Part shown: positions 50,543 through 60,203 of the stretch, in pieces
Layout of the letters: each line of letters begins with the position of its first letter
Numbering within the stretch: position 1 is the stretch's first letter
Assembly: GCA_017557885.1 (NCBI GenBank)
Contig: JAFYXV010000002.1
Coordinates: forward strand, 131,056 to 195,055
Length of the DNA stretch: 64,000 nucleotides
Reading direction: 5' to 3'
Source: a bacterium
GTDB taxonomy: Bacteria; Auribacterota; UBA3054
The notes under the pieces: model-generated
The model's input: the letters and a program-made list of their open reading frames with translations, nothing else
Databases searched by the model: none
Told to the model about the DNA's origin: nothing
Translations under genes and position numbers: made by a program

Positions 50543-52060
50543 ATGCGCGAAAAACTGTCGATCGAAATAGAGATACTGCGTGAAATCAGCAACGTACTGG
50601 TTTGGGAGAATGATCCCCAAGTCCTTTTAGACAAGGTCATAGAGATCCTGGAAAAAAGGCTCGGCATGCTAAGAGGCACCTTCACGCTGATCGAGGGCAG
50701 CGAACTGAAGATCGCCGCCTCCGCCTGGGAACTGAACGCCGAAGAAAAAGCCCTGGGCCGCTACGGCATCGGCGAAGGCGTAACGGGAACAGTCGCCAAG
50801 ACCGGCAAAGCGGAAATAATCCCGGACGTCAGGAAGGACAAGCGCTTCCTCAATAAGACCGGCGCCCGCCCAAAAGGCAAAGCCATCGCCTTCATCTGCG
50901 TCCCAATTATCCGCCACGGGCAGATCATCGGCACGCTTTCCGTTGACAGGAACGTCAGCAAGAACGCCTCCTTCGATCTGGAAAAAGACGCGGCATTGCT
51001 CTCTATCATCGCCAACATCGTGGGCGAAGCCGCCGCCGTCAGGAAAGACCAAAGAGAAGAGCGCGAGAAGCTCATCAACGAAAACAAAAAACTCCGCAAC
51101 ATGCTGATAGACAACCCCGGCAATTTGATCGGCAACTGCCAAGAGATGCGGGTGGTCTATGAGCAGATCCGCCAGGTCGCCCAAAGCGACGTGACGGTCC
51201 TAATAAGGGGCGCCAGCGGAACAGGCAAAGAGCTGGTCGCCCGGGCGATCCAGAGCCTCTCCCAAAGAAAGGACAAACCCTTCGTCATCGTCAACTGCGC
51301 CTCCCTTCCGGAAAATCTCATCGAATCCGAGCTTTTCGGCCATGAGAAGGGCTCCTTCACCGGCGCCTTCGAACGCCGCATCGGCCGGGCCGAGGAAGCG
51401 GACGGAGGCACGCTTTTCCTTGACGAGATCGGAGACTTAAGCCTCCCCATGCAGGTGAAGATCCTGCGTCTTCTGCAGGAGCGCACTTTCTCCCGCCTCG
51501 GCTCCAACGCGGAAATAAAAACCAACGTCCGCTTCATCGCGGCGACAAGCCGCGACCTGGAGGAGCTGATGAGCAGAAACCTCTTCCGCGAGGACCTCTA
51601 TTACCGTCTCTGCGTCTTCCCTATCACCATGCCGGACCTTTCCAGACGCTACGACGACATTATGCTTTTGGCCAAATATTTCCTGGAGAAATTCAATCTC
51701 AAATATTCCAAGAACATCTCCGCTTTCTCCACGGCCGCCGACAGCAACATGCGAAGCTACTCCTGGCCCGGCAACGTCCGGGAACTTGAGAACTGCGTGG
51801 AAAGGGCGGTCCTGACGGCCAAGGACAACATCATCCACACCTACGACCTGCCGAAACAGATCCAGCGCGAGAAATACTCCGACGATCCTTACAACATCAA
51901 GCAGAGCAAAACACTCAACGAGCAGATCGGCGAAGCAATAAAAGTCTTCGTGAAAAACGCCCTGGACGAAAACGGAGGCTCCCAGAAAGAAGCCGCCAAA
52001 TCTTTGGGCATCTCCTCCAGAATGATCAACTATTACATCAAGCAATACAACGTCAAGTAA
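50543..52060 (+). CDS. NifA-like sigma-54-dependent regulator with GAF domain
   Basis: 505 residues: N-terminal GAF sensor (about 15-170), a short coiled linker, AAA+ activator domain (about 185-420) with Walker [15 protein letters not shown] (the sigma-54 contact, normally GAFTGA), and Walker [14 protein letters not shown]-terminal Fis-type helix-turn-helix ([27 protein letters not shown]). This is the NifA/NorR domain plan, but there are no nitrogen-fixation or nitric-oxide genes nearby. Ends 4 nt before guaA, an unusual partner that hints at nitrogen or purine signalling. The ligand of the GAF domain is unknown. Confidence 0.88.
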   Translation: MREKLSIEIEILREISNVLVWENDPQVLLDKVIEILEKRLGMLRGTFTLIEGSELKIAASAWELNAEEKALGRYGIGEGVTGTVAKTGKAEIIPDVRKDKRFLNKTGARPKGKAIAFICVPIIRHGQIIGTLSVDRNVSKNASFDLEKDAALLSIIANIVGEAAAVRKDQREEREKLINENKKLRNMLIDNPGNLIGNCQEMRVVYEQIRQVAQSDVTVLIRGASGTGKELVARAIQSLSQRKDKPFVIVNCASLPENLIESELFGHEKGSFTGAFERRIGRAEEADGGTLFLDEIGDLSLPMQVKILRLLQERTFSRLGSNAEIKTNVRFIAATSRDLEELMSRNLFREDLYYRLCVFPITMPDLSRRYDDIMLLAKYFLEKFNLKYSKNISAFSTAADSNMRSYSWPGNVRELENCVERAVLTAKDNIIHTYDLPKQIQREKYSDDPYNIKQSKTLNEQIGEAIKVFVKNALDENGGSQKEAAKSLGISSRMINYYIKQYNVK

Positions 52061-52064
52061 AGCT

Positions 52065-53600
52065 ATGCAGAAGATCCTTATCCTAGACTACGGTTCCCAA
52101 TACACCCAGCTGATAGCCCGCCGCATCCGCGAGCAGGAAGTTTACGCTGAGATAATCTCCTATGAGACGACGGCCGAAGAGCTCAAAAAATTAGCCCCCA
52201 AAGGCATCATCCTCTCCGGCGGTCCGAACTCCGTCTTCGAAAAAGACGCTCCCTCGATAGACAAAGGCATCTTCGAGCTTGGCATCCCCGTCCTCGGAAT
52301 CTGCTATGGTATGCAATTGATGAGCCAAATTTTAGGCGGCAGAGTCGTTCCCGGGAAAGAGCGCGAATACGGCAAAATGCCCATCGAGACAGCTAAGGAC
52401 AATCCCCTCTTCAAAGGCATCCCCTCGACCATCACCGTCTGGATGAGCCACGGCGACAGAGTGGAAGCGATCCCCTCAAGTTTTGAAAGGGGCGCGCTTT
52501 CCGCCACCTGCCCTTTTGCCTCCATGTTCGACAACAAGCATAAATTCTACGGACTGCAGTTCCATCCGGAAGTCGTGCACACCCAGTACGGCACCGAGAT
52601 CCTGAAAAATTTCGTCTTCTTTATCTGCCAATGCAAAAACGACTGGAAGCTCACCAACTGGGTGGACGCCACCGTAAAAGAGCTTAAAGACCGCATAGGC
52701 GGCGAAGAGGTGATACTGGGCCTCTCCGGCGGCGTGGACTCCTCTGTGGCCGCCGTGCTGCTTCACAAGGCCATCGGCAAGAACCTCCACTGCATCTTCG
52801 TTGACAACGGTCTTCTGCGCTACCGCGAAGCCGAGCAGGTGGAGGAGATGTTCAAGAAGAATCTGGGCCTCGACCTCACCGTCGCCAGAGCCGCCGAACG
52901 CTTCTATGAAAAACTGAAAGGCGTTGACGAACCGGAAGCCAAACGCAAAATAATCGGCAAGGAATTCATCGAGGTCTTCACCGAAGAAGCCAGGAAATTC
53001 AAGCACTGCCGCTACCTGGCCCAGGGCACCATCTACCCGGACGTCATCGAATCCAAGTCCCCTAAAAAAGGCCCCTCCCAGACCATAAAGAGCCACCACA
53101 ACGTGGGCGGCCTTCCCCCGGATCTGAAGTTCGAATTAATAGAGCCCCTGAAAGAGCTCTTCAAGGACGAAGTGAGAGCCGTGGGCCGCGTCCTCAAGAT
53201 TAGCGACGAACTCTTAGACCGCCAGCCCTTCCCGGGCCCCGGCCTCGGCGTCAGGATCCTTGGCGAAGTTACCAAAGAAAAAGTCGAGCTTCTTCAGCAG
53301 GCCGACAGAAGAGTCCAGGAAGAAATTAAAAAGCTCCCCGACTACAAGACCATCTGGCAGACCTTCGCCGTCCTTTTGCCCTGCCGCAGCGTAGGCGTCA
53401 TGGGCGACCAGCGCACTTACGAATACACCTGCGCCATAAGGTCCGTCAACTCCCTGGACGCCATGACCGCGGACTGGACACGCCTCCCCTACGACACCCT
53501 GGCCACCATCTCCAACCGCATCATCAACGAAGTCCGGGGCATCAACAGAGTCGTTTACGACATTTCCTCTAAACCCCCCGCCACCATCGAGTGGGAATAA
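52065..53600 (+). CDS. guaA: GMP synthase (glutamine-hydrolysing)
   Basis: 511 residues. Class-I glutamine amidotransferase with Cys80 (LGICYGMQ) and FHPEVVHT; ATP-pyrophosphatase domain with P-loop LSGGVDSSVA; C-terminal dimerisation domain ending in PPATIEWE as in essentially all GuaA. Converts XMP to GMP. Follows the NifA-like gene by 4 nt and shares its transcript; ended by the strong hairpin at 53605-53638. Confidence 0.97.
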   Translation: MQKILILDYGSQYTQLIARRIREQEVYAEIISYETTAEELKKLAPKGIILSGGPNSVFEKDAPSIDKGIFELGIPVLGICYGMQLMSQILGGRVVPGKEREYGKMPIETAKDNPLFKGIPSTITVWMSHGDRVEAIPSSFERGALSATCPFASMFDNKHKFYGLQFHPEVVHTQYGTEILKNFVFFICQCKNDWKLTNWVDATVKELKDRIGGEEVILGLSGGVDSSVAAVLLHKAIGKNLHCIFVDNGLLRYREAEQVEEMFKKNLGLDLTVARAAERFYEKLKGVDEPEAKRKIIGKEFIEVFTEEARKFKHCRYLAQGTIYPDVIESKSPKKGPSQTIKSHHNVGGLPPDLKFELIEPLKELFKDEVRAVGRVLKISDELLDRQPFPGPGLGVRILGEVTKEKVELLQQADRRVQEEIKKLPDYKTIWQTFAVLLPCRSVGVMGDQRTYEYTCAIRSVNSLDAMTADWTRLPYDTLATISNRIINEVRGINRVVYDISSKPPATIEWE

Positions 53601-53604
53601 AAAG

Positions 53605-53638
53605 AAAAAGAAGGAGCCCGCAAAGGCTCCTTCTTTTT
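53605..53638. terminator. Bidirectional terminator after guaA
   Basis: 14-bp perfect stem AAAAAGAAGGAGCC / GGCTCCTTCTTTTT with a CGCAAA loop; serves guaA and the convergent PEP-CTERM gene. Confidence 0.88.
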
Positions 53639-53653
53639 GCTGTCACAGCTCGC

Positions 53654-55129
53654 TCAGCGCTTGCGCAGGAAAACAACGAGCGCGACTAGTCCGATGGCCA
53701 GAAGGCCGGGTTCCGGGATCTCCTCCTCAACGGCATACACAGTAAGGTGGCTGACAAAGCGGGGCCACTGCTGCCCCCAATCCCAAATGTGATAATAACC
53801 GACGCCTCTCACGCCTCCTCCGGCATTGAGATCGTTGTAGCCGAAGGTGTGGTCCGGAGAATTATAAAAATCGTATCCGCCGATGGCGCGGAAAGCGTTT
53901 CCGGGGTTGCCGGTGTCGATGCGGCCCATTCTGTAAAGTGTGGCGTCCTCGTTGAAGAAGAAATTGTTTATGCACCACTTTTTGATGGGGCCGTCGTTGC
54001 CGTATTGGATCTCCTGGTTGTCCCTGGAGCCGTCAACTTTGAAGCAGGTCTTCCAATGCCAGTTGTCCCAGAAACGCCAGAAGATCTTGCCTTCCGAATC
54101 GCTGATATCAAAGTGATACCAGCCGTCCATGACTTCGGAAAGATAGCCGAACTGCGCCACAAGCGTGCGGCCTTCAAAGTCTTCGCCAGGAACATCGGCG
54201 ATAAAGCCGGTGTTGTGTATCGCGGGGATGTAGAGGCAGACGAAGTCCACGCCGCTTTCATCAATAACAAGGTTGGTGATATAGCAGTCTGCTCCGGCTT
54301 CGACCTGATGGAGCCATTCCGGAGCTATCTCTTCCAAAGTCTGGCCTTCCTGGTAATCTGAGAAATCGATCTGGCGGATCAGCTCCTTGCCTACTTCCTC
54401 AAACTCGACCCGAACGTCGTCATAATAGACAGGCGGAATAGAAGATATGGTGGCGTCAGCCGCGTTGGCAAAAACGAGAAGCTTCATGCCGTCGTAGCGT
54501 TTGATGATAAGCTCGTACTGGTCGTGTTTCTGAAATTTTCCGTCAAGATAAAAATCCACGAAGCCGGTGGACATGTCGATCTTGAAAAGGAAAGTCTGCC
54601 AGCTGTCCTCTTTCAACACCCTGGGGAAGGAGGTAGTAAAGCCTCTCTGGGATTCCTCAAAGCTCAAATTGCAGCCGTTCTTGACGAAATTGAGCTGAAG
54701 ATCTTCGTTTTCGAAATTCAAGACCGGGCGCGCCATGTCATCCAAAGTGCTGGTGGCGTTTTCATTGGCGTTAAGCTGCATTAAGCTCAAAGTGTTGCCT
54801 TTTGTCTGATAACGCTTGAAGCTGATATTGACGTAATTGCCGTCGGCGTTCAAAAGGATCGAATCGTCGATGGGAATGGCGATGCCGCCCTGTCCGCTCT
54901 CAGTCGTTTCAACTTTCAAAACTTTGTTGCCGTTGAAATCGAAAATAGTCGCGCCGTCGGAATACACTTTTCCCCAGTCGTTGTCGGGAGCGGCGACCAT
55001 ATCGCCCTGACCGAGAGCCATTCCTTCGGCCAAACCTTCAAAATTCTGGTCAACGAGCACCGTGACGGTGTTCGCCATAGCGAAGGCAGCGCTCAGAGCC
55101 AGGCATAAAATAAGCAAGTGCTTTTTCAT
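53654..55129 (-). CDS. PEP-CTERM sorted extracellular protein
   Basis: 491 residues. Signal peptide 1-19; a beta-rich body in two lectin-like halves (about 25-255 and 260-460), each opening with Q.(N/D)F.(G/D)(L/Y).EG; C-terminal PEP-CTERM signal: IPEPGLLAIGLVALVVFLRKR, that is the PEP motif, one hydrophobic helix and a terminal RKR. Such proteins are cut by exosortase and released to or anchored at the surface. This canonical copy shows that the organism uses the pathway and makes the mid-chain versions in the SUMF1 proteins notable. No glycosidase motif was recognised. Just downstream of the GH3 gene (32 nt gap). Confidence 0.8.
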   Translation of the reverse strand: MKKHLLILCLALSAAFAMANTVTVLVDQNFEGLAEGMALGQGDMVAAPDNDWGKVYSDGATIFDFNGNKVLKVETTESGQGGIAIPIDDSILLNADGNYVNISFKRYQTKGNTLSLMQLNANENATSTLDDMARPVLNFENEDLQLNFVKNGCNLSFEESQRGFTTSFPRVLKEDSWQTFLFKIDMSTGFVDFYLDGKFQKHDQYELIIKRYDGMKLLVFANAADATISSIPPVYYDDVRVEFEEVGKELIRQIDFSDYQEGQTLEEIAPEWLHQVEAGADCYITNLVIDESGVDFVCLYIPAIHNTGFIADVPGEDFEGRTLVAQFGYLSEVMDGWYHFDISDSEGKIFWRFWDNWHWKTCFKVDGSRDNQEIQYGNDGPIKKWCINNFFFNEDATLYRMGRIDTGNPGNAFRAIGGYDFYNSPDHTFGYNDLNAGGGVRGVGYYHIWDWGQQWPRFVSHLTVYAVEEEIPEPGLLAIGLVALVVFLRKR

Positions 55130-55161
55130 AAGGCCGTTTTTTATATTGATTAAAAGTTGTT

Positions 55162-58100
55162 TTATTCCTTGATCAGGTCGATGTAGTTGATGTTGAAATG
55201 GCCGCCCAGGGAAACGACCTTAAGGGTCTGTTCGCCTTCCGGAAGCTCGATAGTAGTCACGTTCTCGGCGGTCTCCCATTTCTGCCAGTCGCCGGTCTTG
55301 ACCGTGTTTTCCCAAACGCACTGCTCTTTGCCGTTCAATAAGATCCTGGCTCCGCCTGTGCCGTAGGGCGAAGAGAAGCGCAGGTTGACTTTGTATTTGC
55401 CGCCCTTCTTAACGTTGAGCTTGAATTCCATGTAGGTGCCTTTAGAGCTGATGTTGGTAAGATTCTCGCCGCCGTCCGTTTCGTCCTGACAGGTTTCCTT
55501 GCCCATGCCTGGGGCGACTCTGCTGGCTTGCGAACCCTTCAGGCGCCAGAAATTCACTTCCGGCTGCTCGGCCGTCTTTACTGGCTTTCTCGGCACTTTT
55601 CTCATGTACTGGGCGGCAACCTCCAGGATCTTCCTGGTGCTTTCTTTGAGTTCCTCAAGGGAGATAAGCCCGGCTTTGTAGGCCGCAGTAAGCTCATTGC
55701 CCTCGCCCCAGGGCATCTGCACGTTGCAGCCGGCTTTTATTTCTTTCCAGCCGACGCTCTGGCTGCCCCAGTCGGTGGTGACGAAGCCCTTGAAGCCCCA
55801 CTCGCCCCTAAGAAGGTCAGTCAGCAGCGCTTTCGATTCGGCGGTATGGATGCCGTTGAAGCAGTTGTAGGAGGCCATAATAGCCCAGGGCTGGGCCTCT
55901 TTCACGGCGATCTCAAAAGCCTTGAGATAAATTTCCCTCAGCGCTCTTTCGCTCACTCTGGAATCGTTGTTAAGGCGGTTTTCCTCGCGGTTGTTGGCGC
56001 AGAAATGCTTCATCTCCACGCCGCGGTCGCCCTTACACTGCACGCCCTTTATGATGGAGGCGGCCAGCGTTCCCGTAAGATAAGGATCTTCGGAATAATA
56101 CTCGAAGTTGCGGCCGCAAAGGGGGTCGCGGTGAATGTTGAGGCCAGGAGCCAGCCAAATGGCGACGCCGGCAGCTTCCATTTCCTCCCTTAGGGCCTCG
56201 CCGATCTTGTAGAGGATCTCGGTGTCCCAGGTGCAGGCTAAAAGCGCTTCCACAGGCCAGGCGGTCTGGGGAGTATCAAGGCGCAAGCCCGCCGGTCCGT
56301 CGGAGGTCTCGAGCGCTTCCACGTTGCGTTCGGGCATGGCGCCGACGCTGCCGGTGGCGTTTATGGCGCTGCCGTGTCCGCTGGCAAGGAAGGCGAAATC
56401 TTCTAAGGTAAGCGAGTCAAGAAAATCGTTCATCTTGCCGGTATCGCTGACGACTTCCTCGAAAGACATGTCTTTTCCTTCAGGAAGAGATCTAAGGCTG
56501 AATTCCTTTGCTTTTATCTCGCCTTGAGCGTTAAGCGCCAGGCCGTAGAGATAAGCGTGATCGTCTTGGCTGTAGTTTCTTATTTTCAGTCTGTGATAAC
56601 CGGAGGTGGTGTGGAAACGGAAGGGAGCGGAATTAACTATCCCGCCTTCCTCCGGGATCACAAGATCTTGATATTTTCCGCTGTCGATGGAAACGCTTAG
56701 TTTCGCTTTGGAATTAACGATAAGCCTGAGTTCGTCATCCTCGCCGTCGTTATTGTAGATCAAGTATTCGATCCAGTTTCCTTTCGGCAGAATCAAGTTA
56801 TAATCTTTTGAGAAATCCAGGTTGTTGCCGGTCCAAGCGTTCCAGGATCTGAGGCGGAAGCAGAAAGGCGGCATAGTCTGCCCGTTGTCTTTGACGAGCC
56901 CCAGCTCTTCCTGATCCTCTATCGTTCCCTGATAGGGAGCGTCATAGGTTCCGTCTGCTCTAAGAATGTTGGAAAGAAGAACAGGCGGCGGAAGCTTAGC
57001 CAGTCCGGCGTCGCTGTAGATCTGGTTGCAGGAGCGCGAGTAGGTGGCCATAACGCCTTTTTCCCTGGCGTCCTTCACGGAATTGCCCACGTAGATGTTG
57101 TAGGTGCCACTTTCCAGAATATAGCAGCGCTTGGGGCTTTCCTGGAAAGTCTTCATTTGCTCCAGCGGGAAGGAGATCGTCAAAGTTTCGCTTTCGTTGG
57201 GCTGCAGCAATTTGGTCTTCTTGTAAGCGGCCAGTTCAATAGCGGGATTGCCAAGCCTTCCCTGGGGGCGGGAATAATAGACCTGCAATACTTCGCGGCC
57301 CGCCCTCGGACCGACGTTTCTTATCGTTATCTCTATCGAGAATTTTTCGTCGTCTATGGCCGGCTTGAGAGACTCGTACATGAACTTCGTGTAGGAAAGC
57401 CCGTAGCCGAAAGGATAGCGGACTTTCAGGCCCTGGGGATCGAAAGTCTCGAAATAGCGGTAGCCGACGTAAATGTCTTCCCGATACTCCGTGTATTCGT
57501 TGCTTTCCCTGAAGCTGGAGGAGGAGGGAAGATCCTTATAGCTTTTGGGAATGGTGTCGGCCAGTTTGCCGCAGGGAGAAACTTCGCCCAGCGCCACGTC
57601 CCAGAAGGCGTTGCCGCCTTCCATACCGGGCTGCCAGACCAGCATGAGAGCGTCGATGGGATAGCGGTCCAGGAAGGAAAAATCAATTAAAGCGCCGCTG
57701 TTTATGACCAGGACGATTTTGGAGAAGCCGGCTTTCGTGGTAATGTCAAGGAGTTTCTCTTCTTCGTCGGTCAGATAGTAATCGCCTTTACTGAGCTGCC
57801 TGGCGCTGCCCTCGCCGCAGTTGCGGGAGATAAAGACGAAAGCGGCGGGATAATCTTTCGCCGTTTCGATCAGCTCTTCCAAAGTCGGGAAATAGTTCTC
57901 TTCGGCTTTGTATTTTTCCGCCAGTTCGGAGCAGAAAGTCAGCTGGCCTTTTTCGGATCTGTTCTCGGCGCCCTTCAAAAAGTTGACGGAATAATAGGCG
58001 TTGACGTAGCCGCTTCCGTAGCCGGTCTGGCTGAAGTGGATCTGGGCTTTGCCTATAAGAGCGACTTTTTCCCCGGTGGACAGGGGCAGGGCGTTCTTTT

Positions 58101-58248
58101 TGTTCTCCAAGAGAACCATGCCCTCCGCGGCGGCCTGGCGGCAGAGCGCGGCATGTTCAGGTTTGGGAGCGGGGGTCTTTTCTTCCGCAAAAATTAAACT
58201 GGCAATGCCGAAAAAAAACAGTGCCGACAAAATCAGGCGGGTTTTCAT
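55162..58248 (-). CDS. Circularly permuted GH3 beta-glycosidase with C-terminal CBM6-like domain
   Basis: 1028 residues, signal peptide 1-21. Domain order is reversed from common GH3 enzymes. The alpha/beta-sandwich GH3_C domain comes first (about 35-285, with MVLLENKKNALPL and VWQPGMEGG), then an FN3-like domain (about 300-400), an inserted beta domain (about 440-590), and then the TIM-barrel GH3_N domain (about 610-880). The latter has the KHF(x)2NN(x)E motif and nucleophile Asp826 in FVTTDWGS. Residues about 900-1028 form a CBM6/malectin-like sandwich. Permuted GH3 enzymes are known from rumen Ruminococcus and Butyrivibrio. Probably a periplasmic or secreted beta-glucosidase-type enzyme; sugar specificity unassigned. 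Confidence 0.88.
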   Translation of the reverse strand: MKTRLILSALFFFGIASLIFAEEKTPAPKPEHAALCRQAAAEGMVLLENKKNALPLSTGEKVALIGKAQIHFSQTGYGSGYVNAYYSVNFLKGAENRSEKGQLTFCSELAEKYKAEENYFPTLEELIETAKDYPAAFVFISRNCGEGSARQLSKGDYYLTDEEEKLLDITTKAGFSKIVLVINSGALIDFSFLDRYPIDALMLVWQPGMEGGNAFWDVALGEVSPCGKLADTIPKSYKDLPSSSSFRESNEYTEYREDIYVGYRYFETFDPQGLKVRYPFGYGLSYTKFMYESLKPAIDDEKFSIEITIRNVGPRAGREVLQVYYSRPQGRLGNPAIELAAYKKTKLLQPNESETLTISFPLEQMKTFQESPKRCYILESGTYNIYVGNSVKDAREKGVMATYSRSCNQIYSDAGLAKLPPPVLLSNILRADGTYDAPYQGTIEDQEELGLVKDNGQTMPPFCFRLRSWNAWTGNNLDFSKDYNLILPKGNWIEYLIYNNDGEDDELRLIVNSKAKLSVSIDSGKYQDLVIPEEGGIVNSAPFRFHTTSGYHRLKIRNYSQDDHAYLYGLALNAQGEIKAKEFSLRSLPEGKDMSFEEVVSDTGKMNDFLDSLTLEDFAFLASGHGSAINATGSVGAMPERNVEALETSDGPAGLRLDTPQTAWPVEALLACTWDTEILYKIGEALREEMEAAGVAIWLAPGLNIHRDPLCGRNFEYYSEDPYLTGTLAASIIKGVQCKGDRGVEMKHFCANNREENRLNNDSRVSERALREIYLKAFEIAVKEAQPWAIMASYNCFNGIHTAESKALLTDLLRGEWGFKGFVTTDWGSQSVGWKEIKAGCNVQMPWGEGNELTAAYKAGLISLEELKESTRKILEVAAQYMRKVPRKPVKTAEQPEVNFWRLKGSQASRVAPGMGKETCQDETDGGENLTNISSKGTYMEFKLNVKKGGKYKVNLRFSSPYGTGGARILLNGKEQCVWENTVKTGDWQKWETAENVTTIELPEGEQTLKVVSLGGHFNINYIDLIKE

Positions 58249-58344
58249 GATCTCTCCTTGATTTTAGTTTTGTTACTCAAATATCAGTCTGTCCGGCTAT
58301 TCCCGGATCAGAGGGTTCAAAATGTGCGGAAGAGGAACTTCTTG

Positions 58345-60186
58345 TCAGTCCAGCTCTTCTTCCTCGTCTTCCTGAGGAACAGATCCGCTCTGCTGGCGGC
58401 TTTTCTGCCTGGAGGCTTCGTCAACTTCCTTCCCCAAAGCGATGGTCATGTCCCTGATCTGCTTGAAGAATTTGTCGTTCCAGTCCACGCAGGATTTGAA
58501 GTGGCGGAAAGTCCGGCCCGCTTCTTCCGCTTTGCCGTTGTTGATGGCGGCCCGCACGAACCAGGCCGTCAGGCTCATGCAGTCCGCGGACTCCTTGTTG
58601 AACTTCTTGACGAATTTCCTGACTTCCTCCCCCGCTTCTTTCCATTTGCCTTCGCTCATCAGCTGGGTGGCTTTGTCGCGGTAAACTTTCAGGCTCAGGT
58701 CGTAACGCTCCCTCTTGGTGGTGTCGATGATCTTCTTCTCCATCTGCACAGCCAGCTCCTCGTTGCCGGCGGCTCTGGCCGCCTTGATGAGTTTCTGACG
58801 GCAGGCGGAGGTGATGTCCTCGATATAGCGGAATTGTCCGATCATGGCGTCCAGGTGGGCGATCAAATTGGTGGAATTGGTCTTCTCCAGAAGCTGAGTC
58901 TTGAAGTTCCAGGCATAGACGTTCTTGGGCGCCAGCTTGATGGCGTTGTCGATAATTTCCAGGGCCCTTTCAGGATACTTGGTGAAGGAGAAGACATGGG
59001 ACATATAGACCATGCGGTTGGCCTGCTTGTAATCGCTCTTAGTGTAGATGTCGTCGGTCAGAAGCAGCAGCTGATGGTCGGAGAGGTTCTCCTTGGTCTG
59101 GGGATCCTGGGCATGGCCCACCACGTAGTTCTGGGAGGCGTAGCGTCCGCATTCCAGATCCCAGTTGTCGTCGCCCTTGAGATATCCCAGCCAGGCGTGC
59201 CAGCCGACTCGGCCGGCGCCGCCGAAATACAAGGTCGGGATGCCGCAGGCCTTGCCGACGGTGGAGGCGTAGTAGGCCTGGTCGCAGCAGATGCCGCCTC
59301 TTTTTTTGATCTCCTTCAGGGAATAGATCTCATGGGGCCAGCTGAACTGGGATTTTTCCACGCGCTCATAGACGTAGTGGATGGAGCCGTAGGCGTTGCC
59401 AAGACGCGTCCTGGTGTAATGGGTGTGCTTTTGAGCCCATTCAAGTTCGGAGATCGGCGCCGGAGCGTTGATGATGAACTTGATATACACCGGATCAGTC
59501 TTGGTGAAGTTGCAGTCGATGTCGCCGTGCTCGTTGGATTTCACCCAGAAATCATAACGCTGCAAATCTGTGTCGGTGTTGGGAACAACAGCGCTGTCGG
59601 GCACCTGGCCGTGAGGCTTGGCGGAAGGCGGCTGATCCCAGACGATGGCCAAAGCGATGGCCAGCTTGTTATACTTCGGGAAAGTGTTCGTCCTTTGGAG
59701 ATAGAATTCCTGCAAAAGCCTCATCACGTTGTTAAGATCGTCCTTGGAGGAATAGACCTCGAAGAAGTTCTCCGTGAAATCGCGGTTGGACATGATGTAG
59801 GTCACGAACCTCTGGTCCAGGTCCTTTAAGTCCGCGCGGTGGGCGTGCAGGAAAGTGCACCATCTCTGCAATCCGACCATGGAGCACCAGGATTCCTCCT
59901 TGATCTTCTCGCCGTCGTAATTGTTGACCATCCATTGGGTCAGGGCCATTACGTAGTAGGCGTAGGGCGGAGTCTGGGAAATTGCCACAGCCAGCTGCTC
60001 GAATTTTTTCGGCGTCCAGTTTTCCAGCGTTATGCGCTGGATAGCCTGGGTGATCGCCGGCATTCCGACTTCCTGGGCCGGCTTGACGTTTTTGTCGTCC
60101 TTTTCTTCCTCCGCCCTCAAATTAGGAACGCAAAGGAAGAAGACGAACGCTCCGAAAAGGAAAAAAAGACTTTTTGCTTTAGTCAT
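58345..60186 (-). CDS. Exported transglutaminase-like protein with TPR-like helices
   Basis: 613 residues, start at 60186 with AGGTGAG just upstream; a GTG three codons earlier is possible. Signal peptide 1-25. Helical N-terminal half, then a transglutaminase-like fold with candidate triad Cys300 (RGGICCDQAYY), His330 (GWHAWLGY) and Asp343 (NWDLE). From about residue 390 there are TPR-like helical repeats (FSFTKYPERALEIIDNAIKLAPKNVYAWNF). The acidic C-terminus is EDEEEELD. This could be a papain-like protease or a peptide-crosslink processing enzyme; family not named. Last gene of the polysaccharide cluster, 17 nt after galE. Confidence 0.75.
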   Translation of the reverse strand: MTKAKSLFFLFGAFVFFLCVPNLRAEEEKDDKNVKPAQEVGMPAITQAIQRITLENWTPKKFEQLAVAISQTPPYAYYVMALTQWMVNNYDGEKIKEESWCSMVGLQRWCTFLHAHRADLKDLDQRFVTYIMSNRDFTENFFEVYSSKDDLNNVMRLLQEFYLQRTNTFPKYNKLAIALAIVWDQPPSAKPHGQVPDSAVVPNTDTDLQRYDFWVKSNEHGDIDCNFTKTDPVYIKFIINAPAPISELEWAQKHTHYTRTRLGNAYGSIHYVYERVEKSQFSWPHEIYSLKEIKKRGGICCDQAYYASTVGKACGIPTLYFGGAGRVGWHAWLGYLKGDDNWDLECGRYASQNYVVGHAQDPQTKENLSDHQLLLLTDDIYTKSDYKQANRMVYMSHVFSFTKYPERALEIIDNAIKLAPKNVYAWNFKTQLLEKTNSTNLIAHLDAMIGQFRYIEDITSACRQKLIKAARAAGNEELAVQMEKKIIDTTKRERYDLSLKVYRDKATQLMSEGKWKEAGEEVRKFVKKFNKESADCMSLTAWFVRAAINNGKAEEAGRTFRHFKSCVDWNDKFFKQIRDMTIALGKEVDEASRQKSRQQSGSVPQEDEEEELD

Positions 60187-60203
60187 TTCTCTCACCTAAA
60201 AAA

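Noticed and set aside
50543-52060. Regulator considered as nifA of a nitrogen-fixation cluster.
   Set aside because: No nif genes are present; only the domain plan is shared, so no gene symbol is given.
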